Shown here: positions 1 through 11,790 of the stretch, piece after piece
Position numbering within the stretch: position 1 is the first letter of the stretch
How the letters are laid out: each line of letters starts with the position of its first letter
Source of the DNA: Sinohyriopsis cumingii
Taxonomy: Eukaryota > Mollusca > Bivalvia > Unionida > Unionidae
Assembly (NCBI GenBank): GCA_028554795.2
Contig: CM068827.1
Coordinates: 138,886,493 to 138,950,492, forward strand
Length of the DNA: 64,000 bases
Direction: 5' to 3'
Notes under the pieces: generated by a model
Databases searched by the model: none
What the model saw: only the letters and a program-made list of their open reading frames with translations
What the model was told of the DNA's origin: nothing
Position numbers and translations under genes: made by a program

Positions 1-338
1 TACAGAATTACTTATTATTACTATTTTATATTACAAAATTAATTATTATTACTATTTTATATTACAGAATTAATTATTATTACTATTTTATATTACAGAA
101 TTAACTATTATTAATATGGATATCTAAAACAAAAAAAAAATACACCTCTCAAAAAAATCAAGCAGCCTTAACACCTGCCTTTCAATGAATAATAAATTAA
201 ATATAAATTTTAAGATGATATAATAATAATTTGCCTGTACTAAATTAAATATATAGCCCACTCATACCTACTGTAGCTGTGAAAATTACCTTGGCAACAC
301 AAATCAGGCCATAATGCTATCTGTGATAAAGTACATAC
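1..338. other. Intron of the TBK1-like gene (partial)
   Basis: AT-rich sequence downstream of the hinge-exon donor. The first 120 bases are a degenerate ~32-bp tandem repeat (ATTACTATTTTATATTACAG-type units). No further exon recognised. Confidence 0.5.
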
Positions 339-468
339 CAATGTCTTTGAGAAAAATGAGGAACTCTGATTCTGTGAAGCCATAGAGATTTTGTGGCTGT
401 TCTAAACATGTATAGAGACTTCCTCCTGAGCAGAATTCTGTGACAAGAACCTCTTGACCAGTAACAAA
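339..468 (-). CDS. TBK1/IKK-epsilon-like kinase, hinge exon
   Basis: A minus-strand exon of 130 bases follows acceptor TTTTCTTCAG and ends at donor ATTG|GTATGT. It encodes [18 protein letters not shown] then [17 protein letters not shown], matching the hinge and following helix of TBK1/IKK-epsilon (EFC..GSLYT.LE, then YGL.ESEFL). The catalytic HRD loop, DFG motif and C-terminal domains must lie beyond the left edge of the window. With the three upstream exons this gives the first ~115 residues of one kinase gene. Confidence 0.85.
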
Positions 469-1361
469 CTGAAGAAAATAAAAGGAATTTCTTGGTAACA
501 TGACTTATTCTGCAAGTTGGTCATGTTTGACTTTACTAGTAAAGAATCACATAATTTGTCGACTCTTCGAGTTATTTAAAACAGATATAAAAAACCACCC
601 CACCCACTAGCCTTTCCCTAATGTGATGGATTTAACTTCTAAAACTGCTATGAGTATCTGCATACCACCATCAGTAATATCCCATAGTCTGAAGTCTATA
701 TCTTAGTGTATGAGAAACTGGACGACACTTCTCACAAATGTACATATTGCTGACAAGCACAATATCATAATCCCATCATTTCTTCTAAATGCATGCAAGT
801 TATGAAATTAACTTGTTTTACACATTCTTACTATCCAGGTTAATACTATCCATGCAACCATATATCAATAGACCCTTCAAGACAATTATGTACACTGCAA
901 TGTACTTAGTAACAGGCACAAAATCTAAGGAAGGAATGGAAATGCAGGGTGGAAATCCAGTCATTATCTTGTGCACTAGTGTTTACCCTGGATAGCAAGA
1001 ACAGAGTGCTACACAATGCCTATTTTGACAAGTGCCCTGATGCCCTTACAGTGGTAACTGCAACGTTTACTTGCAACTGTTATTTTAATAATTACTTATA
1101 TAGACAGAATATGTTATGTGCTGCATTAGTATATGTTGGTTGTCATTTTTTTGCATACAGAATACACTTTAATCCTCTAAAAGAGGTATACCAGTATCTT
1201 TGAGACCTGTCCCTTCCCCAAACCCACATCCAAAACTATTCACTCTACTTCTTACACCAATCAGCCATCTACAAGTAATTATCTTCTATTTTAAGTCTGA
1301 TGCTTCTATTCAACACAGTAATAAAAGTACATACTGGTAGGTATAAGAATCTATATTTTAC
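469..1361. other. Intron of the TBK1-like gene
   Basis: 893-base AT-rich intron between the hinge and catalytic-lysine exons. Only short chance reading frames are present; no gene or repeat recognised. Confidence 0.6.
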
Positions 1362-1502
1362 CTCTCTTTCCAATCCTAGAAATTTTACAATATTTTTGTG
1401 ACTCAGTAAAGATAAAGATTCCACTTCTCGCTTCCTGGCAACATCTAAATGTCTTGATGCCGAATCATGAAACACTTTTACAGCCACTATATCACCAGAG
1501 AT
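1362..1502 (-). CDS. TBK1/IKK-epsilon-like kinase, exon with the catalytic lysine
   Basis: A 141-base, 47-codon minus-strand exon lies between acceptor TTTAATAG and donor GAG|GTAAAA. It encodes GDIVAVKVF (the VAVK lysine of kinase subdomain II) followed by a helix-C-like stretch with REVESLSLLSHKNIVKFLGL. The conserved order of AIKVF, then REFE.L..LNHKNIVKLF, is characteristic of TBK1 and IKK-epsilon. The exon joins its neighbours in phase 0 on both sides. The product would phosphorylate IRF/NF-kB-type targets in innate signalling; that role is taken from the family, not from this sequence. Confidence 0.85.
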
Positions 1503-1922
1503 CTATTAAATAAAAGATTAAGTGATACTCAGATTAACAGATTTGGTTCATAATCGATTAATGAACAAAAACATATTTGCCGACACCATAGAGATATTCA
1601 AGAAAAGTTGAACTCGCTTATTTTAGCAAATGATTTCCATTTTCATGCTATATTGCTAGGTACTTATAAGATTTTCATGATAAATGCTATTAACCGATTC
1701 CATAGCCAGTTGCTAGATTTTAAGGTAATAAACTGGGTAAACCAGCTAATGTATGAAAACAAAATTTCAACCACCTCTACAAACTTTTTAACATGTGTAT
1801 TTTTAACTGAAAAGAGTCATTTTTATATCTAAAACCTATTCTGCATTATGCATGTTACTGCACACACAGAACAATGCCACATAAAACAATCACTTATTAA
1901 CATTTTAACTGCAACCACTTGC
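1503..1922. other. GC-AG intron of the TBK1-like gene
   Basis: About 420 bases, starting on the minus strand with donor GCAAGT instead of GTAAGT and ending with TTTAATAG. AT-rich, nothing else recognised. Confidence 0.6.
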
Positions 1923-2062
1923 CTTGTGCCTTCCATAATACACTAATGCAGTTGCTCCTTTACCGAGGATATCAGCAGTGTTCCAAATGAATGACTCTGA
2001 TTGCTGTAGCGTGCCTGTCTTAAAGTTTACATTTGGAGAGTTGCTGATCCCGGAAGGCCATT
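1923..2062 (-). CDS. TBK1/IKK-epsilon-like kinase, exon with the glycine-rich loop
   Basis: The minus-strand exon is preceded by a pyrimidine-rich acceptor ending TTTGTAG and encodes 46 codons ending in SFIWNTADILGKGATALVYY-GRHK. The segment DILGKGATALVYYGRHK is the nucleotide-binding glycine loop at the very start of TBK1/IKK-epsilon kinases, which act downstream of cytosolic nucleic-acid sensing. There are about 25 residues ahead of the loop that vertebrate TBK1 does not have (from family knowledge). The donor is AAG|GCAAGT, a rare but recognised GC-AG intron. The next exon continues in phase 0. Confidence 0.8.
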
Positions 2063-3356
2063 CTACAAAGGCAAAAAGTGAACCAAATTAATGTAAAGTA
2101 CTTTAATAATTCCAGATATGTGAAAGTTATTGTCTAGAAGAACTTTCTTGGTGGAAACTTCAACTTATAACTTGTCCTAATGGAGGATGAGCTATTCCTC
2201 AAGCATGGGTTTGTCATGAAAGAATTGTGGTAATCAGAGAAGTATTACATAGTTTTACACATGCTCACCTTGCTTTAAAATTACCAAACTTACTTGCAGC
2301 AATAGTCGGTAATCTCAACTTTACAATCAAAACATAAAACATGACTTTCATAAAGGAGAATGCCCAACTATATCCATCCAAATTTGCTAAAATTGTGTAA
2401 AATCAGGGTTTTTCTTTATGAAAATAATTGCACAACATACCATATATGCAACACCTAGCCATGTTAACATTACACAATTTCTACACTGTGAGTGCATATG
2501 GTATTGAGGGTACAGGCACCCTGGTATGAATCTGACAGCAGACGTAAAGGCAATGTGCTTTTCTTTTGTCTCATCCCTTTCTAAAAAACTGATTTCTAAG
2601 CTAGACGGGAATAACTTGAAGCCTTAATTGCTGAGACCTGCATGGAATCTGGTAAAGAATGTTTGAATTACACTGGGAATTTGTATCAAAGATTAAATAT
2701 CTACAAAAAACTGGATAAGATATTTGGAATTAATTACAGTTAGAAAATGCAGAATTAAGAAGTAAATTATACCCATGACCCACTCATGCTTGTCAAACCT
2801 TTGTTACACTTGTGGTAAAGATGTAATTAAATAATGTTTTCACCTATGTCACAAACACATTAAGGAAATCTGTCCAACTGAAAGCTTTTTCTCCGGGACA
2901 ATGGAGTAAATTACTTCAAGGATGAAAACTTTGTAAACTGAAACACAACTGTGTGCATAAAATATTATTTATAAAATGGTAGTGCAAAACCTTGCCGTGT
3001 CCTAGTTGCCAGGCCAGCTAGTGGTCCTGTGTGTGTGTGTATTTGTTCCAACTATGATATAATGTATAATGTTTCATCAAAAATACTCTAACATATCACT
3101 GTAGCCCACCTCTTACCCTTCAAAGAAACCACAGGCATGTGAGCATAAAAAATTATACCTCTGTAAGAATGGTTACTAGATGTTAGTTTAGTGAATTTCT
3201 ACACAGCTGGTTAGGAAGGGACAGCGGTACAGACTGACAGACAAATGGACAGATCTTTGACAGAGACTGATGCAACATTTATGTTGTTAAATTGTGAGAA
3301 TGATATATCTTAACATTATAATACCCATAAATATGAATGCCAAACAATTTACATAC
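2063..3356. other. First coding intron of the TBK1-like gene
   Basis: About 1.3 kb between the start-codon exon and the glycine-loop exon. It has splice sites at both ends and no recognisable exon, RNA gene or mobile element inside. Confidence 0.5.
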
Positions 3357-3389
3357 CTGCTGCTGACATGGCTTAGCAGCCTGCTTTAC
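3357..3389 (-). CDS. TBK1/IKK-epsilon-like kinase, first coding exon (5'UTR end and start codon)
   Basis: On the minus strand a short exon follows an acceptor TTATTATAG and ends at donor G|GTATGT. It carries the probable start codon at 3369-3367 and encodes M-S-A-A plus the first base of a Glu codon. The next exon (1923-2062) begins with the remaining AA of that codon, so phase and product fit. The remaining bases would be 5'UTR. No promoter was recognised upstream. The exon is tiny, so it rests on phase agreement and splice sites, not on homology. Confidence 0.55.
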
Positions 3390-3719
3390 CTATAATAACA
3401 AATGGAATTTTGTTGTTCAGAAAAAAAAGCAAATATATTTTATATTACCTAATATCACAGCACAGCACTGTCAAATTTGCATAATTCAAATAGGTAACTA
3501 AGATTAAATTTATTTATTGCTAATTTGTACTTATTTCTGTAATTACTAAAAATACATTACATACAACCTTTCACAGAGACCATCCATTCAACTATCATCT
3601 CTCACATCTTATCTGTGCCGAACTTTTCTCAGCCCTTATTTAGCCCTTAATATTCTGAACTTTCTCAAACTTCTTTAGACTGACAAATTTGTTCCATCCT
3701 GCAGGTGGTTGGTGATGAA

Positions 3720-4092
3720 AGATTGTGCAATGGACATATGTATGTACACAATACTACAAATACAGACGTCTATACACAATACAACCTTGTATACACAAAA
3801 TGCTACAGATGTATACACATAATGCCACAGATGTCAACACATAATACTACTGATATAAATACATAATACTACAGATTTACACTCATAATACTACAGATTT
3901 ACACTCATAATGCCAGATGACAACACATAATACTACAGATTATGCACATAATACCATGATGTATACATGTAAAACTACAGATGCATACATACAGAACTAT
4001 AACTCTATACACACAATACAACATATACAAAAGTTTACACATAACACTACAGATGTATAAAATTGTCTACAGATAATACTACAAATGTATAT
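3720..4092. repeat. Degenerate ATAATACTACAGATG-type satellite, left part
   Basis: Diverged tandem units built around ACACATAATACTACAGAT with TGTATACA spacers. The left arm is older and more diverged than the right arm. A SINE interrupts the array at 4093-4335. No coding content. Confidence 0.7.
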
Positions 4093-4335
4093 GGGGCCCC
4101 GAGTGGCCGAGTGGTCTAAAGCGCTCCCCATCATGGATCACTGCCATCTCACCTCTGTCTGCGTGGGTTCGAGTCTCGGGCTCGGCCAATGTGGATATGT
4201 GAGAAAGCTTGCTGGTAGCTTCTCGTGGGTCGGTGGTTGTTTCCAGGGTTTAAAACTCCACCATTAATACTGGCCGCCATGCATAGCCTATCTTGTGCTG
4301 AAAAATGGCATTAAACCCTATAACAACAACAACAA
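4093..4335 (+). mobile_element. tRNA-derived SINE (full length)
   Basis: The element starts GGGGCCCCGAGTGGCCGAGTGG. It has a tRNA-like A box (GTGGCCGAGTGGTC) and B box (GGGTTCGAGTC) about 50 bases apart, then a tRNA-unrelated body with GAGAAAGCTTGCTGGTAGC, a tail segment CTCCACCATTAATACTGGCC, and an (AAC)n 3' end. This layout matches tRNA-headed SINEs common in molluscs (family knowledge). It is inserted in the satellite. Related copies lie at 6861-7065 (truncated) and 41491-41640 (inverted). Confidence 0.85.
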
Positions 4336-5030
4336 GTGTATACAATTGTCTACACATAACACTACAGATGTATACACATGTCTACACATAATACTATAGA
4401 TGTCTACACATACTACTACAGATGTATACAATTGTCTACACATAACACTACAGATGTATACACATGTCTACACATAATACTACAAATGTATACAATTGTC
4501 TACACATAATACTACAGATGTATACAATTGTCTACACATACTACTACAGATGTATACAATTGTCTACACATAACACTACAGATGTATACACATGTCTACA
4601 CATAATACTACAGATGTATACAATTGTCTACACATAATACTACAGATGTATACAATTGTCTACACATAATACTACAGATGTATACACATGTCTACACATA
4701 TCATAGATGCATACAATTGTCTACACATAATACTATAGTTGTCTACACCTAATACTACAGATGTAAACAACTGTCTACACAAAATACTACAGATGTATAC
4801 AATTGTCCACACCTAATACTATAGATGTCTACACATAATACTAGAGATGTATACAACTGTCTACACATAATACTACAGATGTATACACATGTCTACACAT
4901 AATACTATAGATGTCTACACATAATACTACAGATGTATACAGTTGTTTACACATAATACTACAGATATATACACGTCTACACATAATAATATAGATGTCT
5001 ACACATAATATCAAAGATGCTATATAAATT
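4336..5030. repeat. Minisatellite, units of about 27-31 bp
   Basis: More than 20 tandem units of the type CACATAATACTACAGATG followed by TATACAATTGTCTA or TATACACATGTCTA. Each unit contains short self-complementary pieces (TGTATACA, ACAATTGT). Open frames here are by-products of the repeat. Confidence 0.9.
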
Positions 5031-5205
5031 TTATTATTTAACAAATGTAAAGGAACAAGACAATGTCACAAAAAGTTGGTCAGGACAATCCTTTTAATTA
5101 TGTGATGAAAAGCATCTTGACATAAATATTAATGCAAATAAGTAAATAAATAAAGCCCTGGGAGATTCTGTATATAGTTAGTTACATGCAATAAGAGAAT
5201 GAACA
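5031..5205. other. AT-rich spacer
   Basis: Unique AT-rich sequence between the minisatellite and the AT microsatellite; no feature recognised. Confidence 0.5.
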
Positions 5206-5208
5206 TAT

Positions 5209-5222
5209 GAATATATATATAT

Positions 5223-5304
<82 letters not shown>

Positions 5305-5311
5305 ATATATA

Positions 5312-5400
<89 letters not shown>
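5209..5400. repeat. (AT)n/(AC)n microsatellite
   Basis: About 190 bases of nearly pure AT dinucleotides with two GTGTGTGT islands. Translated frames are Ile-Tyr runs, not genes. Confidence 0.95.
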
Positions 5401-5404
<4 letters not shown>

Positions 5405-5529
5405 TGGTGATAAACATTATCCTCAAAGTTAGTGAATTACATGTACATGTAGGTGTCTGATTTTCAAAAGAATTAACTTGAGTACATAAACATGCTAATA
5501 TTTAATGCAAAATCTGAGATAAAAATGCA

Positions 5530-5733
5530 GTCTACAGTGTATAATACGGTGATTGAGATAAAAATGCAGTCCAGTGAATAATAGGGTGAGATAACATGCA
5601 GTCCACAGTGTATAATAGGGTGAGATAAAATGCAGTCCACAGTGTATAATAGGGTGAGATAACATGCAGTCCACAGTGTATAATAGGGTGATAAAATGCA
5701 GTCCACAGTGTATAATAGGGTAAAAGTGATATA
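5530..5733. repeat. Minisatellite of about 34-36 bp
   Basis: Five to six tandem units containing GTCCACAGTGTATAATAGGG and TGAGATAAAATGCA with small length changes. No coding capacity, no CRISPR-like spacing. Confidence 0.9.
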
Positions 5734-6860
5734 AAAATTCTGAAGATCACATTTACATATAAACAAAACTAGAAACATCATTTGATTAATGACGAAGTTC
5801 CCTCAAGTAACTTACAAATGTCAATCAATTGTCGTTTATTTGAAATTCCAATGATGAATTGCTGACCACACTCAAGATGGTCTGTTTGTGAACCAGTAGC
5901 CCAAGTGGGCCTGAGATCACACATCTAACTAATAGCTATCTACAACAAGAATGCAGAAGCTGTTGGCCAAACAAACTTGGGTAAGTAGGGTGCTTCCTAT
6001 CACCATTTCTTTAAATTCTGTTGATTGGATATGAAAACAGTTGTTTGAAGGTTTTACTATTTTTGTATCTTCATCCAAACTTGGTGACAGGCTAGTATAA
6101 TTTGAAACACAGTTCATATACCTGAAAGCTTTCTGAACATTTTGGCTAAATTCTATATAAAATAAGCAGCTTCTGAGAAAAGTAATTTAAAGATTATCTC
6201 CCTTTTAAGAGTGGCAGCTTATTAGATGGTGCACCAACCTCATTTTTCAAAAGCCTTCCATCGAAGAAGCTTTCTGTCACAAGTATTAAAAGTTTGCGGT
6301 TTATTTTTTTAAAAAAGCTGTTTATCAGTGAGAAATTATATTTGTAACGTTAGATCAGCATCAAATGTAGTAACTTCATGTCAGAATGCTATCAACTTTC
6401 TTTAGTAAAACTCTAATAAATGAGAGATTTTTGAGGTGCCATTTCAAGGCTTATCTGTTCTGTAATTGACAATTCAGGTGAAAACACCTCTTTATTTGAA
6501 AATGGGGCAATTTTCTAAGCAATGGGGACAATTCATCAAATAAACAATGTGGGGACTTGCAAATACATGTATTGGGCACAATTTCTAGACATTCGGCTGA
6601 TTTTCCAGTTCAACTTTTGAAGAAACAAGCAGGAATTACAAAAATGCACTTCTTAGTATAAACCCAGATTACGGCAAGGACGCTGACTGAAACTGTTCCA
6701 GTGGTTTTACAAAAGTTGAAAATAGCAAATGTTGATGGACGACACAACACCCAGGGTAGAGGACCATACCTTGAGCTCACTGCATCATTATTTCTATATT
6801 TGTACATGTTACCCATCATAAAACATCACTTCCTTTGAGTTAGGATGCTAAGCTTTTCTG
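5734..6860. other. Non-coding stretch
   Basis: AT-rich unique sequence without supportable exon, RNA or mobile element. A few 60-70-codon open frames show no family likeness. Confidence 0.5.
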
Positions 6861-7065
6861 GTGTAGCACTCCTCACGATGTCACCTCTGTGTGTGTGGGT
6901 TCGAGTCTAGGATTCAGCCAATGTGGGTATTGTGAGAAAGCTTGCCAGTAGCTTCTCATGGATCAGTGGTTCCTCCCAGGGTTTTCCCGGGTTCTTCCTC
7001 CACCATTAATACTGGCCGCCATGCATAGCCTATAGTGTGCTGAAAAATGGTATTAAACCCCACAA
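6861..7065 (+). mobile_element. 5'-truncated copy of the tRNA-derived SINE
   Basis: It begins within the tRNA-like head (B box GGGTTCGAGTC) and keeps GAGAAAGCTTGCCAGTAGC, the CTCCACCATTAATACTGGCC segment and the ending GGTATTAAACCCCACAATAA. Same family as 4093-4335; the A-box half is missing or unrecognisable. Confidence 0.8.
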
Positions 7066-9173
7066 TAACTCCTCACAATGCATACACATCTTATTAGGTA
7101 TCATGACTGTACAAGTGTCTGAGAAACTGACCTGAACAAAAAAAGTATATGTGATTAGTAGAGCATGAAAAGTAGGGCGGTGATCATTCTAATATACTGG
7201 AGTACCACTTCTCATGCTACAAGCACAATGAACATCCATGAATGAAAAGGCAACAGTATATGAGAATACTGACTTAAACATCAAGGTGTACATTTGCCAA
7301 TGCCTATGATGACCCACCTAAGATGAAAAGTGCACATGACCAATGGTACATAAAATGTTTCTCTTAGTAACCTATTTTTGGTATTGTGGTTTAGCACTCT
7401 TCTGGATTCATACATCCATTTAATGACTGTACAAGTGTCCTAACATAAACATAAAAAATGGACATTAACAATAGAGCATACAAAGTAGGTCTCAATCACC
7501 ACTTTTGGTATAGTGGTGTTTGTACTCCTCTGCATGCATGCACAGATCGAATTTCATGACTGTAAAAGAAGCAGTGTCCAAGAAAATGACAAATGTAAAA
7601 AGCTGTGCATGATCACTATGTCTGAAGTCTTATACATTTATGTAAAAAGCTGTGCATGATCACTGTCTGAAGTCTTATAATGAAGGAGTACTGTACATTT
7701 ATGTAAAAAACTGAATGATGCAGGTACCTCTAAGTTGAAAAATCTATCTTGATTAAGATTTAATAAAGTGTATATCGTGTCTTTTTTCATGTATAATCTA
7801 TTATTTCTTTCATGTGTAGAAATAATTCTACATAAAATATACTAACTTATAACTTTTATAAGTTTCATCTATTATCTTACACAGACCAACTAAGTCATTT
7901 TTGCTACAATTACTCACTCAACAAATGAAAGCCTGTCAAGGTATTTATCAATTAATATTTATTATTTATTACCAGAGCCACAAAAACAATAGATACATGA
8001 TCTCTCACATGATTGTCTTGATTGGAAACTACATTATTTATTGGTAACAAGTTTACACACTAGGCTCTCTTAAGTAGTTTCAATTGCACATGTTTCATAG
8101 AATTGTACTTACATTATAAATGTTCTTTTACACCAAAACAAAGAATTGGACAAGAGAATTTATTTTCTTATTGTAGAGAAATCGAAGAATTAGTTTTGCA
8201 TTTTATTGCTACGACTGCACAATGGTTTTTAAAAAATACAAAAATCTGCTCAGGTGTATGAAAAATAAATGCATACACATGGTATATTTTAACTTCACTG
8301 CAATACAATATTAGGAAAAAACAAAAAAGATTTGACGAAATTGTAAACCGAATTTTACTCTTAGGAAGAATACATATTTAAATTACACATTCACAATAAA
8401 GTACCAAACTTGGAAACATTTAACAAGGAACTATAATATCAGTACAAATTAGAGAAGTATACAGCCTACAGAAATTCCATCAAAGATAGGAAGCATATAA
8501 AAATTTAACTGATTTATCATTATTGTTCTGATTCATTTGAAAGTTTTAGTGTGTAAAACATCATGCATCTACCAGGTAAATACAAGATATGTGGGACTAT
8601 ATTCAGTGTTGGCTGATATCTTTCAGGGACTAAAATATGTGACAAAAATAAAGAGTTATTACTAATACTACGAGTATTAAATGTATACCATATTTTCTCT
8701 ATCTCACATCAGTTATTATCCATTTAAATTTCCTTCCTCCTGTACTATGTTCTTTTTTTCTTCCCAAAACAGCCAAAAACTGATAATGATCAATATATTC
8801 AACTGACGGTTTAGATATGTGACAGATTCAAATTCTCTGTAAGGTAGTCTGTGGCTACCCATATGCAAGGTTTATTAAAATAATTATCTTTTATTTGATT
8901 CTACTGACTCATCAGGTATGACAAAATGTTAGGATACAAACAATTACACAATACAAACAGTGTCATAAGAGTACCAGTTCAAAACCTTTATACTGTGAAC
9001 AATAACAAAGCTAAATTAAAAGTTAAACAGCTTAACTTTTAAACTATTCTAAAAAAAGCAATCTAAAAAAGGTTAAAAAACAATGATCTGAATATATTAT
9101 AGACAAAATCTATCAAACATCCAAAAAAGTTAAAAAAACATGTATAAAGCCAAAAGAATTCTCAATATCAGAC
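7066..9173. other. Non-coding stretch with a small local duplication
   Basis: AT-rich. A ~45-base segment (AAAAGCTGTGCATGATCACT and TCTGAAGTCTTATA) is duplicated around 7590-7680. Otherwise nothing recognised. Confidence 0.5.
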
Positions 9174-9254
9174 CTTAAATAGTGGAAGCATAATGTCATA
9201 CCATGGTTCATCTGAATTCATCCTATCAAGATAGCAATCCCCTCCTGAACAGTT
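9174..9254 (-). CDS. Weak candidate exon of an unknown gene
   Basis: On the minus strand an open 27-codon segment lies between a good acceptor (TTTTGGTTTAG) and a non-ideal donor (AAG|GTCTGA). It reads NCSGGDCYLDR then MNSDEPWYDIMLPLFK, with a composition unlike the AT-rich background. I do not recognise the family. It could belong to the gene suggested by 10161-10304, but the phases do not join cleanly. Translated alignment to molluscan proteomes would settle this. Confidence 0.28.
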
Positions 9255-9332
9255 CTAAACCAAAACAAAATGATATGAATGTTGACAATGCTTCATTAAA
9301 GCCAAATCTCTTCCCTACTGGAATCATGGTGG

Positions 9333-9510
9333 CTCAATGGTTAGTATGTTGATCACATGACCGAAAGAGTGCAGATTTGTATCCTTACAACAGATCTGCC
9401 AGGGCCGGCTATTGTTCTGCATCCTCGGGCAAGGCATTTTACTGATTGCCTTGGAACTAAATAACCAAGTGTGTTGGTGTACCATAAAGCACCAAATAAA
9501 CAATTCAACT
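9333..9510 (+). mobile_element. Possible second SINE family copy
   Basis: An A-box-like GTGGCTCAATGGTTAG is followed by a diverged B-box-like CAGATTTGTATCC, then a body with GCCAGGGCCGGCTATTGTTC and CCTCGGGCAAGGCATTTTAC, and an ending ACCATAAAGCACCAAATAAA. The layout suggests a tRNA-headed SINE distinct from the one at 4093. Only one copy is visible here. Confidence 0.45.
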
Positions 9511-9768
9511 CATCTGTATTAAATTAATAAAACTACTAAGAATCAGAAATGAGGGGTGGGGTGTCAACACATATAAGGTATTAATCTGGTTCATAATTAC
9601 AATTTTTTATATTACAATGATTAAGTGCATTGTTTAGTAAATTATATCCCAGTGAAAAATAATCTCCATAAATGAATTAAAACTAAAATGTTTTCATAGG
9701 TATAGATAGTATCTAGGCAAAATCTGCATCTTCCAAAATCTTGTTGTCTGCTAACAGTATATTTTACA

Positions 9769-9771
<3 letters not shown>

Positions 9772-9845
<74 letters not shown>

Positions 9846-9862
9846 GTGTGTGTGTGTGTGTG
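9772..9862. repeat. (TG)n(TA)n(TG)n microsatellite
   Basis: GTGTGTGTG, a long TA run, a GTATG run, then GTGTGTG. Frames across it are artefacts. Confidence 0.95.
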
Positions 9863-10160
9863 TAGTGAACAATGGAGAGGGTGTGATCTTAGATATACAT
9901 ATCTTATGTTCAGTACAAGTTTACAATATGTGGTATGAAATATGGTGTCTAATACATGTATCTACATTACTAGCTCCCAGAAATATTAGTTTGAATCCAA
10001 AGAATTAACTCTTTGTCACTAATGTGATGAAAAAGACAAATTAATTTTAAAGGACAAGGCAAATTGATTGCAACCATAAAATATTTGCAGTATTACCAAA
10101 TTCCATGCACAACATACATCTTAGAGTTGTTCCATCACCACTAACAGGGCTCACAGGGAC

Positions 10161-10304
10161 CCTGAGCTTCTGGATCAATACACATGAAATTCTCAAAAGT
10201 ATGTGCTGTTACTCTCTGTAATGTATCTGCATGATATGCCCCAATTTCCCCCGGGGCACTTCCTCTTTTCATATTCTGGTCTGCATGACCAATCTGCACA
10301 AAAC
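10161..10304 (-). CDS. Weak candidate exon of an unknown gene
   Basis: Minus-strand open segment after acceptor CTAGCCTTTAG. It reads VQIGHADQNMKRGSAPGEIG and continues AYHADTLQRV.AHTFENFMCIDPEAQ, balanced in composition and richer in GC than its surroundings. The end is either a weak donor (CAGG|GTCCCT) or the stop codon shortly after. No family recognised. Confidence 0.3.
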
Positions 10305-11380
10305 CTAAAGGCTAGACTTAAATAAACAGGCAAGAAGGCCATGTGATTAATTAACAATTAATCCTTATAATCACAATTATCTGGTGAAAAAGACTGCCCC
10401 TTCTACATACTTTAGATAAACCATTTTCAATAAAGCATGATCATAATTCACATTTTTATATACAGAACAGTGTAATGCCAGGTGTTTACTCATGTAAGTA
10501 TCTTCAGTAGGAATGGATATGCTTTTTACTTGCAGAGAAAACTACACAACCTTCCCAGTTATCATTCTTGGGATTCAAACTGACTCTTGACAAGTTTTAT
10601 TGCCGAGGCTTATTTTGTTTAGTATTGTTGTGGGGTAAAAAGAAATTTATTATAAATTAATAATGTATAATGCTTAAACTTAACATTCTTTTTACTGAAA
10701 AAATGTTTTCTATTTAGTATGTTCATTAATAGCAAAGAATTCAATCCCAATATTATTAAAATAATGAGCACATATTTTTCATTTTCCTTTCTCTCCTTTC
10801 CACAATAAGGGACTCCCAAGTTTATGACTGGGACTCTTGAGTTTCATGAGTAATGAGTCCATGACTATTAATCCTGTAATTCTGATGAGTCATGCACTAA
10901 TGTAAGCAAGTAATGATTGCTAGAATATCTGTACTTGTTTAAAAGGAAAACAACTTTGCTCGGAAAAATAAATATCTTTGCAGCTAAGAAAATTAATATT
11001 TTTAACATGACTAAACCCACCCATCACTCAACCCCATATCATTCCATACATATAAACATGGTGAGTGCACAAGCTTCAGTGCTTGATCTGTACAGCAAAG
11101 GTGACCTGTGAATGACCTTACACTAACAGACTGTGACATAACAGTGCATGCCAACACAATATATCATACTTAATATCATGATACCATATCATAGCATGCC
11201 CTTATTGGCCTTTAAGAACAAATCATTTGTACAAATTAAGCAGTAATGATCAAAACAAGATTTAACCATCTGAATGGGAACAATGACCTTTCACAAGCTA
11301 TGATATGGCTTGTAGTACGCTGTGTAGCTCTCAAGCATTGTATTTATACCAAAACTCAGTTTGGCCACATACAATCTCAA
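10305..11380. other. Non-coding stretch
   Basis: AT-rich with no supportable feature. Around 11150-11200 there are short ATATCAT/CATATCAT repeats. Confidence 0.5.
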
Positions 11381-11392
11381 GGATACTGCAAG

Positions 11393-11790
11393 ATGATCTT
11401 ATACTGGTACATACTGTTTACTGAAGCCAAATCTCACACCTCTTTCACTGATTCTTATACTGGCACATAATGTTTATTGAAGCCAAATCTCACACCTCTT
11501 TCACTGATTCTTATACTGGCACATAATGTTTATTGAAGCCAAATCTCACACCTCTTTCACTGATTCTTATACTGGCACATAATGTTTATTGAAGCCAAAT
11601 CTCACACCTCTTTCACTGATTCTTATACTGGTACATAATGTTTACTGAAGCCAAATCTCACACCACTTTTACTGATTCTTATACTGGTACATAATGTTTA
11701 CTGAAGCCAAATATCACACCACTTTCACTGATTCTTATACTGGTACATAATGTTTATTGAAGCCAAATCTCACACCTCTTTCACTGATGA
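11393..11790. repeat. 56-bp minisatellite, about seven copies
   Basis: Tandem 56-base units beginning TGATTCTTATACTGGCACAT and ending AATCTCACACCTCTTTCAC. Central copies are almost identical and flanking copies more diverged, which suggests recent central expansion. No coding content. Confidence 0.95.

Noticed and set aside
4093..4200. tRNA gene suggested by A and B boxes
   Set aside because: The cloverleaf is incomplete and it continues into a SINE body and tail found in other copies. It is a SINE head, not a tRNA gene.
5178..5426. Ile-Tyr-rich open frames in AT microsatellites (also at 9642-10008 and 32201-32463)
   Set aside because: They are translations of dinucleotide repeats on both strands.
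5530..5733. CRISPR-like array
   Set aside because: Contiguous minisatellite without spacers.
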